DNA of 60,000 nucleotides, taken from assembly GCA_029204225.1 (NCBI GenBank), contig CM055110.1, positions 34,359,947-34,419,946 of the forward strand, given 5' to 3'. Below the pieces are notes generated by a model. That model was given only the letters and a program-made list of their open reading frames with translations, did not search any database and was not told the origin of the DNA. Every line of letters starts with the position of its first letter. Position 1 is the stretch's first letter. Origin of the DNA: Diphasiastrum complanatum. Taxonomy: Eukaryota > Streptophyta > Lycopodiopsida > Lycopodiales > Lycopodiaceae. A program made the translations under genes and the position numbers. Shown piece by piece: positions 33,401 to 45,103 of this stretch.

Positions 33401-36252
33401 AGATATGTTTGACTGTGAGAGAGATACGCTGTTTTTGTTAATTACAATTTGTAAGTTGCGAAGTTTGTGTCTGGAAATGATAAGACATTTTATTCTTTGG
33501 GGATGATCCCCAATAAGTGGTGTGTTTTCCTCTCATAAAAGAAAAATCATTTGGATGTGAGGATATTTCCATTTAGTGGTGGGGAGATTACAATTGTCAT
33601 GAAGCGCCAAGAGCTATGATCCGTCTTATATATGTGGTAGAGGATCTGTGGAATTCGCTGGACATTTCTTGTGTCTTTTATATTCAGAGTTGGTAGAATC
33701 TGCAGGGCTTGTTACTGGCGCGATCGCCCTGATTGGCATCTCCTGTCTGTCAGATTCATTTGCTGTGGTTGATTTTGTTTTTAGGTCAATGAAGGTGAAG
33801 ATGTGGTTGCTACTTTGAGATCAGGGGCAGCTGCAGCAAATGCAGTTGCACTTATGCAAGGAAAATGTGCTGGTCCTGTGGGCAGGTCCCGGTATCGTTT
33901 GACACCAGGAACAGTTAAGTTTGCTGCATTTCATGTGCTTTCTTTGGAAGGTGACAAGGGTCTTTCCATTCTAGAGGTGGCTGATAGAATTCAGGTAAAT
34001 CATTCTCAGTCTTGCTGTCATGCTAAATTAAGCTTTGCTGAAGCTTGAATATCTTTGCCAACCTGTTGCCTGTGATATTTTGTTTAGCATTACACTCTAT
34101 TAGCAAAGTTCTGTGTTTCTTGCTTGATTGCCACCAACCGAAGTGAGAATGTAATATTGCTTTTCCTTTGTAAGTCTGTACCATTTCTTTACTGTAGTAA
34201 CTTGTTACATCCTTACACTGATGCTACTTAATCTCATGTGTGTGAAGAAATCTGGCCTCCGTGATTTGACAAGCAAGACACCAGAAGCATCAATATCAGC
34301 TGCTCTCTCGAGGGATGCAAACCTTTTTGAAAGAGTAGCCCCTTCTACATACTCAGTACGGCCTGCTTTTAGGAAGGACCCAGAGTATGCCAAAGAAATT
34401 TTGCAAGCAGCAAGAGAAAAGATCAGGGTTTATCAAACAGATCTTTCTGATTCAGAGGAAGCTGATAAGGATGCTGAGGACATTGACATTGACGATGATT
34501 CTGAAGTTGATGAACAGGACATTGAGGACACTGAACAAGAAGTTGTTGAAAATATCACAAGCACAGGGAAAATGGCTCTTCGGTTGAAAGACGGGAATGC
34601 TCTACACATTGGAGCAGGATTCAGAAAACAGAAGCTTCCAGAAACCAGTTCTTCAATGCCAAAGCATCCATTCTCTCTTGGGAATAGCTTGAACCAAGAT
34701 GAGTGTATAGAAGCAGTAGCTATTGAAAATTCTAAACAAAATGATGATATCAAGGAGAGGCTTGATTTTGAGGAAGAAGCAGCGATTGATGAAAGTCAAG
34801 TGGGAGAACCATGGGTTCAAGGCTTGATGGAAGGGGAGTATGCAAATCTGAGTGTTGAAGAGCGTTTAAATGCTCTTGTCACTCTGGTTGACATGATCAA
34901 TGAAGGCAGCACCATTCGAATTGCACTTGAAGTACGTTGAGTGTTTGTACGCATTGATATACTCTTTTCTACTGGTATAAAGTCGTTACGTTATACCTGG
35001 TTATGCAGTCGCAAAAACTCTTTCCAAATGCTTCCTTGAGGCACGTCTGTATTTTGTTAGTCCATCATGGTGATGAAAATTTCCTGCACATGTTGAGGAA
35101 TAAGACTTCATGTTTTCAATTCTCTAGCCTAGCAAAATTCTCAAGGGTTTTAGCTTGCCTGTAGCAAGATCTTTTATTTTGTGTGTCCGTCTCTTATCCG
35201 TTTGAATAAGAATTCTGTTAAAAAGTTTTGAGCAAGTAGATTCGATAGCTTCATTTAGCACCTGGATTATTTGGAGCTCCTACGTGTGTTAATAACTTCG
35301 TAGATATTACGAACATGTAGTAATGTACCTATGATTTTTATAGAGTAGTTGCCTTAGCGATGTTTTTTGTTAATAAGCTAAAATGCTTTTGCAAGTCAAC
35401 AAAGCTCCTGAGTTGGAAACCTACTTTCCGTTTGCCGACTTATTTTTCATAAGCCCTCTCATTTTAGGTGATGATTGCATGGACAAGGTGTGATTTGAGA
35501 CATGGCTGCAATGAAAGGCTGGTGTTTATGGAAAATTGCAATACGCAGATATTATATTTGTTAGTTTATGTGAACATATATTGTGCATCCTACAACAAGA
35601 TATGAAGGTTTTTCCTGAAGCATCGTTTCTTTGCCTGTTTATTTGCAGGAAAGATATGAATCAGCATCTGCTTTAAAGCGGCAGTTGTGGGAGGAAGTTC
35701 AGCTTGATAAGCGTCGATTCAAGGAGCAGCTTATATCCAAGTCCCAACCCACAGGCAACGATGGAGCAAAGTCTGAAGGAGGCCCTGTGAATTTTGCAAG
35801 TGATGAACAACAGAATTCTTTGATTACTGCTGCAGATCGTGCGTGCATGCCAGTTCATCATGAAAAAAAGGGGGCTGAAAGTTCTATTCCTACTCCTACT
35901 TTCACAACTAAGGAAATAGTTGAAGCTAATAAATCAGCACCAGAGGTTGAGACTATGACTGATTTTACTGCTAAGAACTTGGATGCTCAGGATGGAGTTT
36001 CAGTTCACAAAAAGCCTACACCAATTGTAGAATTTGCTCTGTTTGAGAGGTCTCGAGCTCAAATAAAAGCTGAGATAAGGCTTCGAGCTGAAAAGCTTTA
36101 TGTTTTCAGATCTCTCCCATTGGGTTGTGATAGAAGACGTAACAGGTATTGGCATTTTGTGACTAGCAATGGTGGGCAAGACCCTGGTTCTGACAGGATA
36201 TATTATGAATCACAAGAAGATGGTCATTGGGAAGTTATTGATTCAGAAGAGG

Positions 36253-36328
<76 letters not shown>

Positions 36329-39259
36329 ATTAGTCCAAGACTTGCCCTGTTCAAGCAGGATATTTAACAGTTTCCTGTACACTGTGCATAGAGCCAAAGT
36401 CCATCTTGATATATTCCATAAGGCAGAAGAAGTAACGTGAGTATGATTGGTCTAGTGCATTATTTAAGTATCTCACAAGTATTTGATTTGAGTTCTCTTT
36501 CTTTATTGAATGTTAGATAATGCATGCCATTCCAAAGGAATTATTCTAGCGTATCTGTATGGTTATTTGTATTTGGTCCAGTGTTCTTTTACTTTTAGAG
36601 TTTTTTTTTCCAAGTTCATTTACTCTACTAGTTTGGATTCCTTGGATGATAGTTTTTTGGTTCATGCCAAAGACATTTATATTGTCTCTGCTTATGTGAT
36701 GCAGGCCTTTGACTCTTTAATGTCATCCTTAGACACTCGGGGAATTAGGGAATTCCATCTTCATACTGTTTTGAAGAAACTGAAAGGAACTCTTAGGCAA
36801 GGAATGAGAAGCTCTTCTTCCAATACACAGCCCACGCCGTTCTCCAGATCCATTATTAAATCGAAAGGTGCAGCCATGCAAGCCTTGCTCAGTGAACATG
36901 GGAAATGTTCCATAGATTCTAGATTGATGACTGTCACTAAAATGGATGACAGTCCTCCCAGTGGCATCTCGGGTCCTGGAAACGATATGTTAGATTCACC
37001 TGGAGCCATTCAAGTGGAGCTCAGCCACACTGCTGGTGAAAAGCAACGTGCACTTGATCGTCACAGGGATATGGAGAGATGGCTTTGGATTCAATGCTTT
37101 AGAGCCGATTCTTCTGTAAGGGCTATAAGATTTGGAGAGAGAAGGGAAGCTGATCTCCTTAATTCTTGTGATACTTGCCATGATTTGTATTGGCAAAAGG
37201 AGAAACACTGTCCTTGTTGTCACATTACTGCAGATATTTACAAAAGGGAGAAGAAGTTTCGACAACATGTTCGTGAATGTGAGGAGCAAATGAGGAGAAA
37301 GGATTTAGGCTGGAAAATGCATGGTCCAACTAAAGTTCTGCCACCAAGGACACAATTGCTAATGAAAATATTGCTTTCCATAGAGGTAGAAATCTAAAGT
37401 AGCTTTTACGTTCTTGATATATCATACTTGACCTATTTCTTTTCCATCGATGGCAGTTACTGCATTCGGTGATTAAATATTTTTATATTCTTGCATGTAG
37501 GAACTAGTTTGAAGATACTGTCAACCTTGTACATGAATAGATTACTTTATCCTAGCAAATTCGACTTTGTAGTTCGTAGGAGCCAACTTTGTTATAGCAC
37601 GAACAAGCTTTTTTCCAATGAAACAAGTTCTTAGTTTTGCTGCTGTGAAAAAAGATCTTACTATTGCTTGTTTAATGGTAGGCTGCCATCCCTCATGAAG
37701 CTTTAAAAAGTTATTGGACAGAGAACCGCAAGAGCTGGTGTGGAAAGCTCAAAAGGGCATGCACTCCAGGAGAGCTTCTTGAGGTTGGCTTTCAACCTTC
37801 AAATAGTCAAAATTCAGAATAAGATTTTCATTATTATTTTTGAGTTTATCCATTATCTTTTTAGTTGAGTCATAGTAGATGGTTTTCTAAATTGCAGTTG
37901 AATTCCATATGTGCATCCTTACGTAGATTATCTCGTGCTAAATTTGAGAAAATACATTCCGTGGATTTGGGGACATCTCCTACAGGTATTTTTGGAGCTT
38001 GAGAGCGCTGTTGAACAAGAGTGGTTGTCATCATCTTATGAGACAGCTGAGGAGATCTTAAAGAGCCTGTCTTCTGCAAACCAAACAGACAATTGTGGTA
38101 CAAGGGAGAGAGCTCTTTTCTTGCCGTGGATTCCCCAGACAACAGCAGCTGTTGCACTTCGCATCATGGCATTTGATGCCGCACTAGCATATAATACTGA
38201 GCAAAAGGAACAGCACAAAATTGTTATGAAAGAACATCAACACAATGAAAATGTAAGTTCCAACTCAGAACTAGAGTACTCAGAGGCGAGATTTAAGATA
38301 TTTCTACTCTTTCTGTCTGTTATAGTTTGTTTTTTGCTGAATTTGAAACATCAGCTTCTTTTGCACTCAAAAGGATGCCTATGCTAGAGTTCTATGACTT
38401 CATATCAGTGTTTCTACATCTATAATGAGTTTGTTATGACTATGACTGACTGCTACTGCCATGTTGATTATTCATCTAGGAGTTCCAGATGAGCCCTGTT
38501 GCATCTTCTGTCCCTGTTTCCAATGAGGATGCTGACTCAGATCAGTTACTCCCTGAGGACTATAGAGATGGTCCTGGTGAAAGCCATGTTCAAGTACGTG
38601 GTCGAGGGCGAGGTCATGGCAGGTGCCGCATGAATAACAGAGGAGGTAGTAGTACCAGGAACGGTGGGAGGCATGGAGCCTCAAAGAGGAAACCTCAATT
38701 TAATGAGGCTGTGGGGCAATTAAGCAACAGTCAGCAGGTCACACAGCCAGGACGTGGACGGGGTCCTGGCCGTCCTCGTGGACGTCCTGGACGTGGTCGT
38801 GTACGTGGAACTCAAATCAGTGGTCATAAGCAGTTAAGGACTGAAATAAAAGAAAGGAAAAGGAAGAGAAGTACACTTCAGTTGAGTATCAAGAAGCAAG
38901 CATTCTCTGATCATGTGAATGAAAGCACCGGAAATTCTGAACAGGAAGCTTCTGATGATTGGGATGTGCAAGAGCAGGCTGGAAATAGTCAACCCTCGGA
39001 GGATGAGCATCATGGCCATGCCAGGCCAGAAGATTATGAAGATGACACTGATGAACCACAAAATGACGATGAAAGTGAAGACGGAGATGAAGAAGATCAG
39101 GATGAGGACGATGCTAGAGAGATTGACATTGAGGTAACTGATGAACAGGCAGCAGATGACGAAGATGACGAAGTAGAGGAAGAGGAACAAGAAGATGAAG
39201 AAGAAGTGGAGGAACCGGAAGTTGACGAGGATGAGGAGTTGCAGTCAAGCTCTTCTTAG
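27498..39259 (+). CDS. RLT: RINGLET-type homeobox-DDT domain protein (ISWI complex subunit)
   Basis: 18 coding exons, 1854 residues: 27498-27603, 27949-28455, 28862-28971, 29311-29844, 30194-30283, 30535-30699, 30943-31168, 31716-31819, 32215-32301, 32617-32769, 32983-33138, 33785-33994, 34248-34931, 35649-36251, 36705-37385, 37682-37783, 37986-38252, 38480-39259. All junctions are GT-AG and in phase. Domains: homeodomain about 17-75 (QMWFGHKRLKDR, with His where most homeodomains have Asn51); GPVLGVEFDPLPPGAF motif about 190-204; YQFIPEQP; charged coiled coil about 420-560; DDT about 612-670 (FLTTFADVIELWPFTVDEL); HARE-HTH about 781-856 (LTPGTVKFAAFHVLSLEG); WHIM1 about 1004-1060; WHIM2 about 1190-1264 (GCDRRRNRYWHF); Cys cluster about 1400-1418; AT-hook-like GRGRGPGRPRGR about 1686; acidic tail. 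By family knowledge, RLT proteins join CHR11/CHR17 ISWI remodellers in the nucleus to space nucleosomes and repress flowering and organ genes. Full length, no disruption. Confidence 0.93.
36261..36326. repeat. (TC)33 microsatellite inside an RLT intron
   Basis: 66 bp of uninterrupted TC, beginning 9 bp after the donor site (GT at 36252) of the intron at 36252-36704, between two exons that encode the WHIM2 region. Reading through it would add Ser-Leu repeats. Confidence 0.97.
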
Positions 39260-40844
39260 AATTATGAGAGTTGAAAAGTGCAAAGAATCTGTCAATATGT
39301 ACCATTTTTGTAGAGTATTGCGGACAATACGACCCTTAACAGTAGTTACATGGCTCCTTTTGAAAATTCTGCCCTCACTGTAGAAATGTTATAACTTTTA
39401 TATGATCACAGTTGTGTGTTCAATCACAATTCTTGAAGAGATTTTGGCATCCTACAGGATGCATCTCTTAAACCCAACAGGGTACTGGAATGAGAATTCA
39501 TTTTTTAGGCTAGACTTTGCCGATTTACAAGTGCTGGCAGCTTAATTATCTATGTTGCAAAGCTTCTATAGAGTTCAAAGCTGAATAGGAGAAACTTGAG
39601 ATTTTTTAAACAATTCTGTTTTTGAAACGTCAGGGTATTTTGTGATTGAAGTCTCTATATCGAAGAAATTTACATCAGTGAAACTGCTCTTCTTTTTGTG
39701 AATTAGACGGTTCTTCGCTAATTTAGAGAGTTTCTTAATGGTTTGGAGCCACTGTGTTGGTTACATGTAGTCATTCAAACACTTCAAAATAAAGCATTGA
39801 AGAGGCAACCAATTCAACAGCAAAGAGTCTGGCAAATCAGAGTCTGAGGACCAAACTCTTCAGTCCAATTTGTGATGTATGAGAATCCCAGATTATGCAA
39901 GAAACTGGGCTTGAGGACAATTTGATAGAAATGGGCAACAGATATTCAACAGGAATCAGTTTTTTTTTCGACAAATGCTATTCAAGTGGGCCAAATACAC
40001 GTCTTCTCGGAGCTCTTGGAAGCATGATGTTTTAATAAACACACAGAATTTGGAGGCATGTTTATTCTATATTCTTGAATAGGGAAAGCACTAAATCTTT
40101 AAGATCATAACTAGGAAACTAATCTTGAGTTTACACTTTACTGGATTGTTAACCTTAAAATGATACAATTTACATGTTCCCTTGGATTGACTCCAAGATA
40201 TTCTTCAGCTATAATGCAATGTTTCCAAAGGTTATTCAAGCGGATTTGAATTGTCACACAATTATGCAGACTACATTGTTGTAAGGCCATTATTATGCCC
40301 TAGGTTCTGAATTCTCGAAACTACAATGTGACTTCAATGTTGCAAACAAAATGTTGTAAAAGTCTTAATTAAATCTCAATGTTATGATTTATCACACATT
40401 CAAAGATAATAAAATAGTCCTTGGTCCTCACTATTAAAACTCCTAATTTGCAAGTCATTACTATTGTGTTAGCAATTGTGCAAACATAGTCAAAAATATA
40501 AAAAGCGAGAAGAAATAAAACTTCGTGGCATGTGTATTGTACAGCCCACGCATGAATATTTGCCAATAAACTTCTACTATGGCATGTGTTTTGTAAGTCC
40601 ATGGGTAGAAGCTTAAACTTAGACTTAGAACTTAGACTTATGAAACTTAAGCTTAGAAAGATTCTAAGTTATCTTAAGTCCCAAGTTAGGAACTTCTATA
40701 CCATGTTCAGCGATGTAGTCGAACATCTCATTAGAGATGTATTCCTATAGTCCTCCAGAATGTAGTCAAGCACTGCTGATCTACATTTATAAATTAATGT
40801 AGCATTCAGCAAAGTTTCAACCAATGTGTGGAATTAAATGAATG
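39260..40844. other. RLT 3' UTR and intergenic DNA
   Basis: The first few hundred bases after the stop are probably the 3' UTR; AATAAAG occurs at about 39788. 40612-40690 has several short CTTAGA/ACTTAG repeats. No gene seen. Confidence 0.45.
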
Positions 40845-41612
40845 AGAGAATCAGACACACAAATAACAACAGACACATTTGCATTAAAGATCATACATCA
40901 TAAAAGTGACATGTGCAAAATGGCTACAAGATTGTCTATTTATTTTCTCTAATTCTTCAAGCACTGCATGCAGATCCATGCGGTGCGTTGGGGCGAGAGA
41001 AATACAGTTCTCTCACGAGCAATGTCTCGCTTACTAGCGGACTTGTGAATCTCTGTGGATCCTGTTTACAGAAAACTTCTCTCTCCATGCAGGTGGACTT
41101 ATGTTTTATATTTTAGTCTTGATTGCTTACTAGCATCAGACTACTTTTCTGTATTTGTGTGTATGTGTCAAGTATCATCCAGAGAGTATATAGTCGCTCT
41201 ACGTAACTTCTAGATTAGAATAATTAAGCATCTATAACTAATCAGGAATTACAAGGGTGGTAGATTAGCCACGACCTAGAGTGTATCTACTGGCTTCATG
41301 CTATCAGATCAGATATCTGTATTCTTGGGTACTTGCATGATCTTGCTAGTCCTTCATGGAGTGTGAGGGTAGAAAAGGTTTCGCGACATTTTTTCGTGTC
41401 CCGTCGTTTGATTCGTCATCATCATCTGACTTTCTCCTGCTAGACCGCAAAAGATTCTCGTTCGCGAATCTTTCGTGTTCGTGTCTTCTCATCAGGGTGT
41501 TCACGAACATTTTTGCTTCGTGCCTCTTGGCTTTCGTGTTCGCGAACTTTTTTGTCAGGCAGAGGGCTGAAAGCTAGCAAAGCTTTGTAAATTGAAACAT
41601 TTTGTTTCTTCA
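40845..41612 (-). repeat. Copia LTR A (3' LTR of first derivative), outer end lost
   Basis: Aligned with two other LTR copies (44519-45103 and 47756-48658). The inner edge is at 41612, where the LTR begins TGAAGAAACAAAATG on the minus strand, right after the purine-rich GAGAGGGAAC. Its outer part matches copy C only as far as about 40845. A TATATA sequence lies at about 41190 (minus strand). The pol frame runs into it, encoding a tail after FEREL. Confidence 0.85.
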
Positions 41613-44512
41613 GTTCCCTCTCAAAGCATGATAGCTTTATGATCCCAAGACTGCTCCTCTGTCTCTCAAAAAGTCCTTTGTCCAGGGCTTTGGTGAAGAT
41701 GTCAACAACCATGTCTTTCATTCCGATGACGGTGGTCTACAGCATCCTCTTCTCAATTAGATCCCTGATCAAGTGGTACTTGATCGTGATGTGTTTCATT
41801 CTTGAATGGAACACGAGATCTTTTGTCAAATGTATTGCAGAGGTATTATCCATCTGCAAGACCAGAGGCTCATTCCTTGTTTTATCCAATTCGTCCAGGA
41901 ACTGTCTTAGCCATATTATCTCGTTGGCCATCTTTGCTGCTGCAACGTACTCTGCTTCGCAGGATGACTAGGCCAGAATGGTCTGCTTCTTTCTTGCTGA
42001 CCCATAGAACTGCGGCTCCTGATGCGATGGTGCATCCTCCTGAGACGCTTTTACAATCGTCCTTGAGGGATGCCCAGCTAGCATCACTGTAAGAAAGCAT
42101 CCTGAAACCTGCATCACGACAATAACACAAGCCATACTCCCTCGTTAATTGAAGATATTGCAAAATTCATTTTGCAATCTTCCAATGTGTCGAGCCTGGA
42201 TTCGTGCAGAATCCTGAACACTACATAAGCGATGTCCAGACGTGTGTTGTCTGCGAGGTACATCAGCGAACCTACCAGCTTCCTGTAAGGTGTGAGCTGC
42301 ATTTGTTCTCTCTCTTCCTCAGTCTTCAGACAATCATCGTTTGTCAGCACCGTTCCTGAGAGCATTGGAGTATTCGCTCTTTTGCAGTTTAGCATCCCAA
42401 AATCCTCTAGGATTTTCTGGGTGTATCTGGACTGGTGAAGGTATAGCTTACCTCCCTCATAGTCCCTTTGAATTTGCAAGCCAAGGTAACATCTAGCTTC
42501 TCCCAGATCCACGATCTCAAAATGTTTCAAGATGTCTCTGTCTTCACTTCAGCAATCAGCTACTCACTCTTGCAAAGTATCAGAGTGCCATCCACATATA
42601 TAGCCACAATGATGATCTGTCCATCTGTGATTTGACATACACATTGGAATCAGCCATCAGTGGCTTGAATCCTAATGATTTCAGGGCTTGATCTTTCTTC
42701 TTGTACCATTGTCTGGCTGACTCTTTCAGACCGTAGATACTTCTATGCATATCGCATGCATAGTCGGAAAGTGAATTTGATACATATCCTGGGGGTTGAT
42801 CCATATAGACCTCTTCGTCTAGCTCTCCATGCAAGAAGGCTGTCTTCTCGTCCACAATGTGGATCCTGAGGTCATAAGCAGCTACTTATGCAAATAACAG
42901 ACGTAGGAACAAATGTTTGACGACATGATAGAAGGTTTCAGAGTATCAATACCATATCTCTGAGAAAAACCCTTTGCTACCAGTCTTGTCTTGTATTTCG
43001 TGACATTTCCATCTGGTTCGTATTTGAGCTTAAAAACCCATTTGCATTTGACAGTCTTGCGCTTATGTGGTAATGGCTGCAACGTCCATACCTGGTTCTT
43101 CCTCATGGATTCCATCTCGTCGTTCATGGCTTGGATCCATTTGTCCTTCTCTGGACATTGCTTTGCTGGGTCCAGAACCATCTTGGTTTTCAAAAACTGT
43201 AGCAGTAGGCTGCCTCTCGAATCTTTCATCTTCAGATTCGTCACTCAAACGGGAAGCGACTCAAAAATTTTCGTTTTCGTGTTCGTCTTCTGCTCCCTCT
43301 GTCACTGGCGGTAGGTCATAGTACTGTCTCTCCAGAACTTCATAGCTGACAGGATCGTCATTGGCCATTGTCCTGCTCTCATCAAATCTGACATCTCTCA
43401 CTATTTTCACAGTGTTCGTGTTTGGCATGTAGACTCTGTAGTATGACAAATTGTTGTCATAACATACCAGAAATCCTTGCTCGGCTTTTCTCATCAAGCT
43501 TCTTTTGAAGCTTATCAGGAATATGTGCATAAGCTGCACAACCAAAGATTCTGATGTGAGACAGGTTGGGCTTTCTATCCCACCATAACTCGTGTGGTGT
43601 CGTGTGAGGGACACCAGACTTCCCTGTCCTATTCTGAATATATGCGACTGTAGCTACTGCTTCAGCCCACAGTACCCTTGGAGACTTTGAGTAGGCCATC
43701 ATGCATCTGGCTGCTTCCAACAGGGTCCTATTCTTTCGTTCTGCAACACCATTGTGCTGCGGTGTGTAGGCTACAGTTCTTCTGTGAATGATGCCACGAT
43801 CATTGCAGAAGTCAGTGAAGCGATTCGATATGTATTCGCCATCTCGATCTGTCCTGATCTGCTTCACCTTGTTGCATGTACATCTCTCAGCCCAATTCAC
43901 GTATTCTATGAATTTATCAAGTGCTTCAGATTTATTCTGAATAAAGTACACTCTGGCAAATTTATTATAATCATCAATGAAGGTTATGTAATATTTTGAA
44001 CCTCCTACTGAGATCACATTGAAAGGCCCACAGATGTCAGAATGCACTAACTCCAGAATCTTGGTCGTTTTGTATGAGTCTTTGTTAAATAGAGTGCGCG
44101 ACATCTTACCCTTCAAACATGCATCACAGGTGGTCGAACTGGTTGCATTCAAGATGTTGACCCCTGCTGTTGCTCCATGATGGCTTGCTTGGTAAAGTGC
44201 CATTGAGTTCATGTGGCATAGTCTCCTGTGCCACAGAGTGTCTGGCGAGTCATCATGAGTCTGATGCACCTGATCTACAAGTAGGCATACCTTCACATGA
44301 TATAGATTACCTTTTCTTCTGCCTTGAGCAATCAGAGTACTGGTACTGGCGTCAACCACGTTGCATGCTTCGACAGAAAACGTCACACGCATCCCTGGAT
44401 CAGCTATTCTTGCCATAGAGAGCAAGTCTTGCTGTCATGTAGGCACGAACAGAACATCTTCGAGCCGTCTGTCTCTGCCATTGGTGTTGAGCCAAAGTGA
44501 ACTAATACTATT
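41440..44512 (-). pseudogene. Copia pol remnant: protease end, integrase, reverse transcriptase, RNase H
   Basis: From 44512 downwards: the end of protease (RRLEDVLFVPT, DLLSMARI); integrase in one 322-codon frame (43457-44425) with LWHRRLCHMNS, CDACLKG, HSDICGP, RTDRDGEY and NGVAERKNRT, so the zinc finger and D,D,E residues are intact; then frameshifted pieces with KCKWVFKLKYEPDGN (42882-43244) and FLHGELDEEVYMDQPPGY (42580-42855). The polymerase motif reads YVDG instead of YVDD near 42586-42600, and the frame shifts just before it. RNase H pieces include QMDNTSAIHLTKD. The element is dead in reverse transcriptase. Confidence 0.88.
41461..41546. promoter_or_regulatory. Heat-shock-element-like palindromes in LTR A, 39-bp period
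   Basis: TTCGCGAA at 41461, TTCACGAA at 41500 and TTCGCGAA at 41539, each exactly 39 bp apart and each followed by a further TTT or TTTC two bases on, i.e. TTCnnGAAnnTTt. This is the dyad recognised by heat-shock factors in general. It lies about 270 bp upstream of the TATATA on the transcribed strand. Function is inferred from motif only. Confidence 0.5.
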
Positions 44513-44518
44513 CACTTT

Positions 44519-45103
44519 CGCTTACTAGCGGACTTGTGGATCTCTGTGGATCATGCTTACAGAAAACTTGTCTCTCTACGCAGGCGAACTTCTGTTTTGT
44601 ATTTTCGTTTTGATTGCTTACTAGCATCAGACTACTTTTTTGTATCTGTGTATATGTGTCAAGTATCATCCAGAGAGTATGTAGTCGCTCTGTGTAACTT
44701 CTAGATTAGAGTAATTAAGCATCTATAACTAATTAGGAATTACAAGAGTGGCGGATTAGCCACGACCTAGAGTGTATCTACTGGCTTCATGCTATCAGAT
44801 CAGATATCTGTACTCCTGGGTACTTGCATGATCTTGCTGGTCCTTCATGGAGTGTGAGGGCAGAAAAGGTTTCGCGACATTTTTTCGTGTCGCATCGTTT
44901 GATTCGTCCTCGTCGTCTGGCTTTCTCCTGCTGGACTGCAAAAGATTCTCGTTCACTAATCTTTCGTGTTCGTGTCTTCTCGTCAGGGTGTTCGCGAACA
45001 TTTTCGCTTCGTGCCTCTTGGCTTTCGTGTTCGCAAACATTTTCGTCAGGCAGAGGGCTGAAAGCTAGCAAAGCTTTGTAAATTGAAACGTTTTGTTTTT
45101 TCA
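44519..45103 (-). repeat. Copia LTR B, partial (585 bp)
   Basis: Matches LTR A (41028-41612) base for base in length with about 92-93% identity. It ends at 45103 at the same TGAAAAAACAAAAC-type edge. Its inner end stops abruptly at 44519, where it joins the protease end, so the rest of the LTR, the primer site, gag and the start of protease are deleted. It is therefore the truncated 5' LTR of the 41-45 kb derivative. Palindromes at 44952 (TTCACTAA), 44991 (TTCGCGAA) and 45030 (TTCGCAAA) keep the 39-bp spacing; two have mutated. Confidence 0.85.

Noticed and set aside
37911-37985. Extra coding exon in the RLT gene starting after TTGCAG at about 37898
   Set aside because: The acceptor CTACAG at 37985 gives a frame that aligns with the RLT family (ELLE followed by VFLELESAVEQEW); the upstream acceptor shifts the frame to an early stop.
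38834-39190. 118-codon minus-strand frame of hydrophobic residues
   Set aside because: Antisense of the Glu/Asp-rich tail of the RLT protein, which automatically gives Leu/Ile/Phe codons.
41461-41546. TTCGCGAA as E2F or CGCG-box sites only
   Set aside because: Possible, but the TTCACGAA and TTCGTGAA variants keep TTCnnGAA and lose CGCG, so the heat-shock-type dyad fits the variation better.
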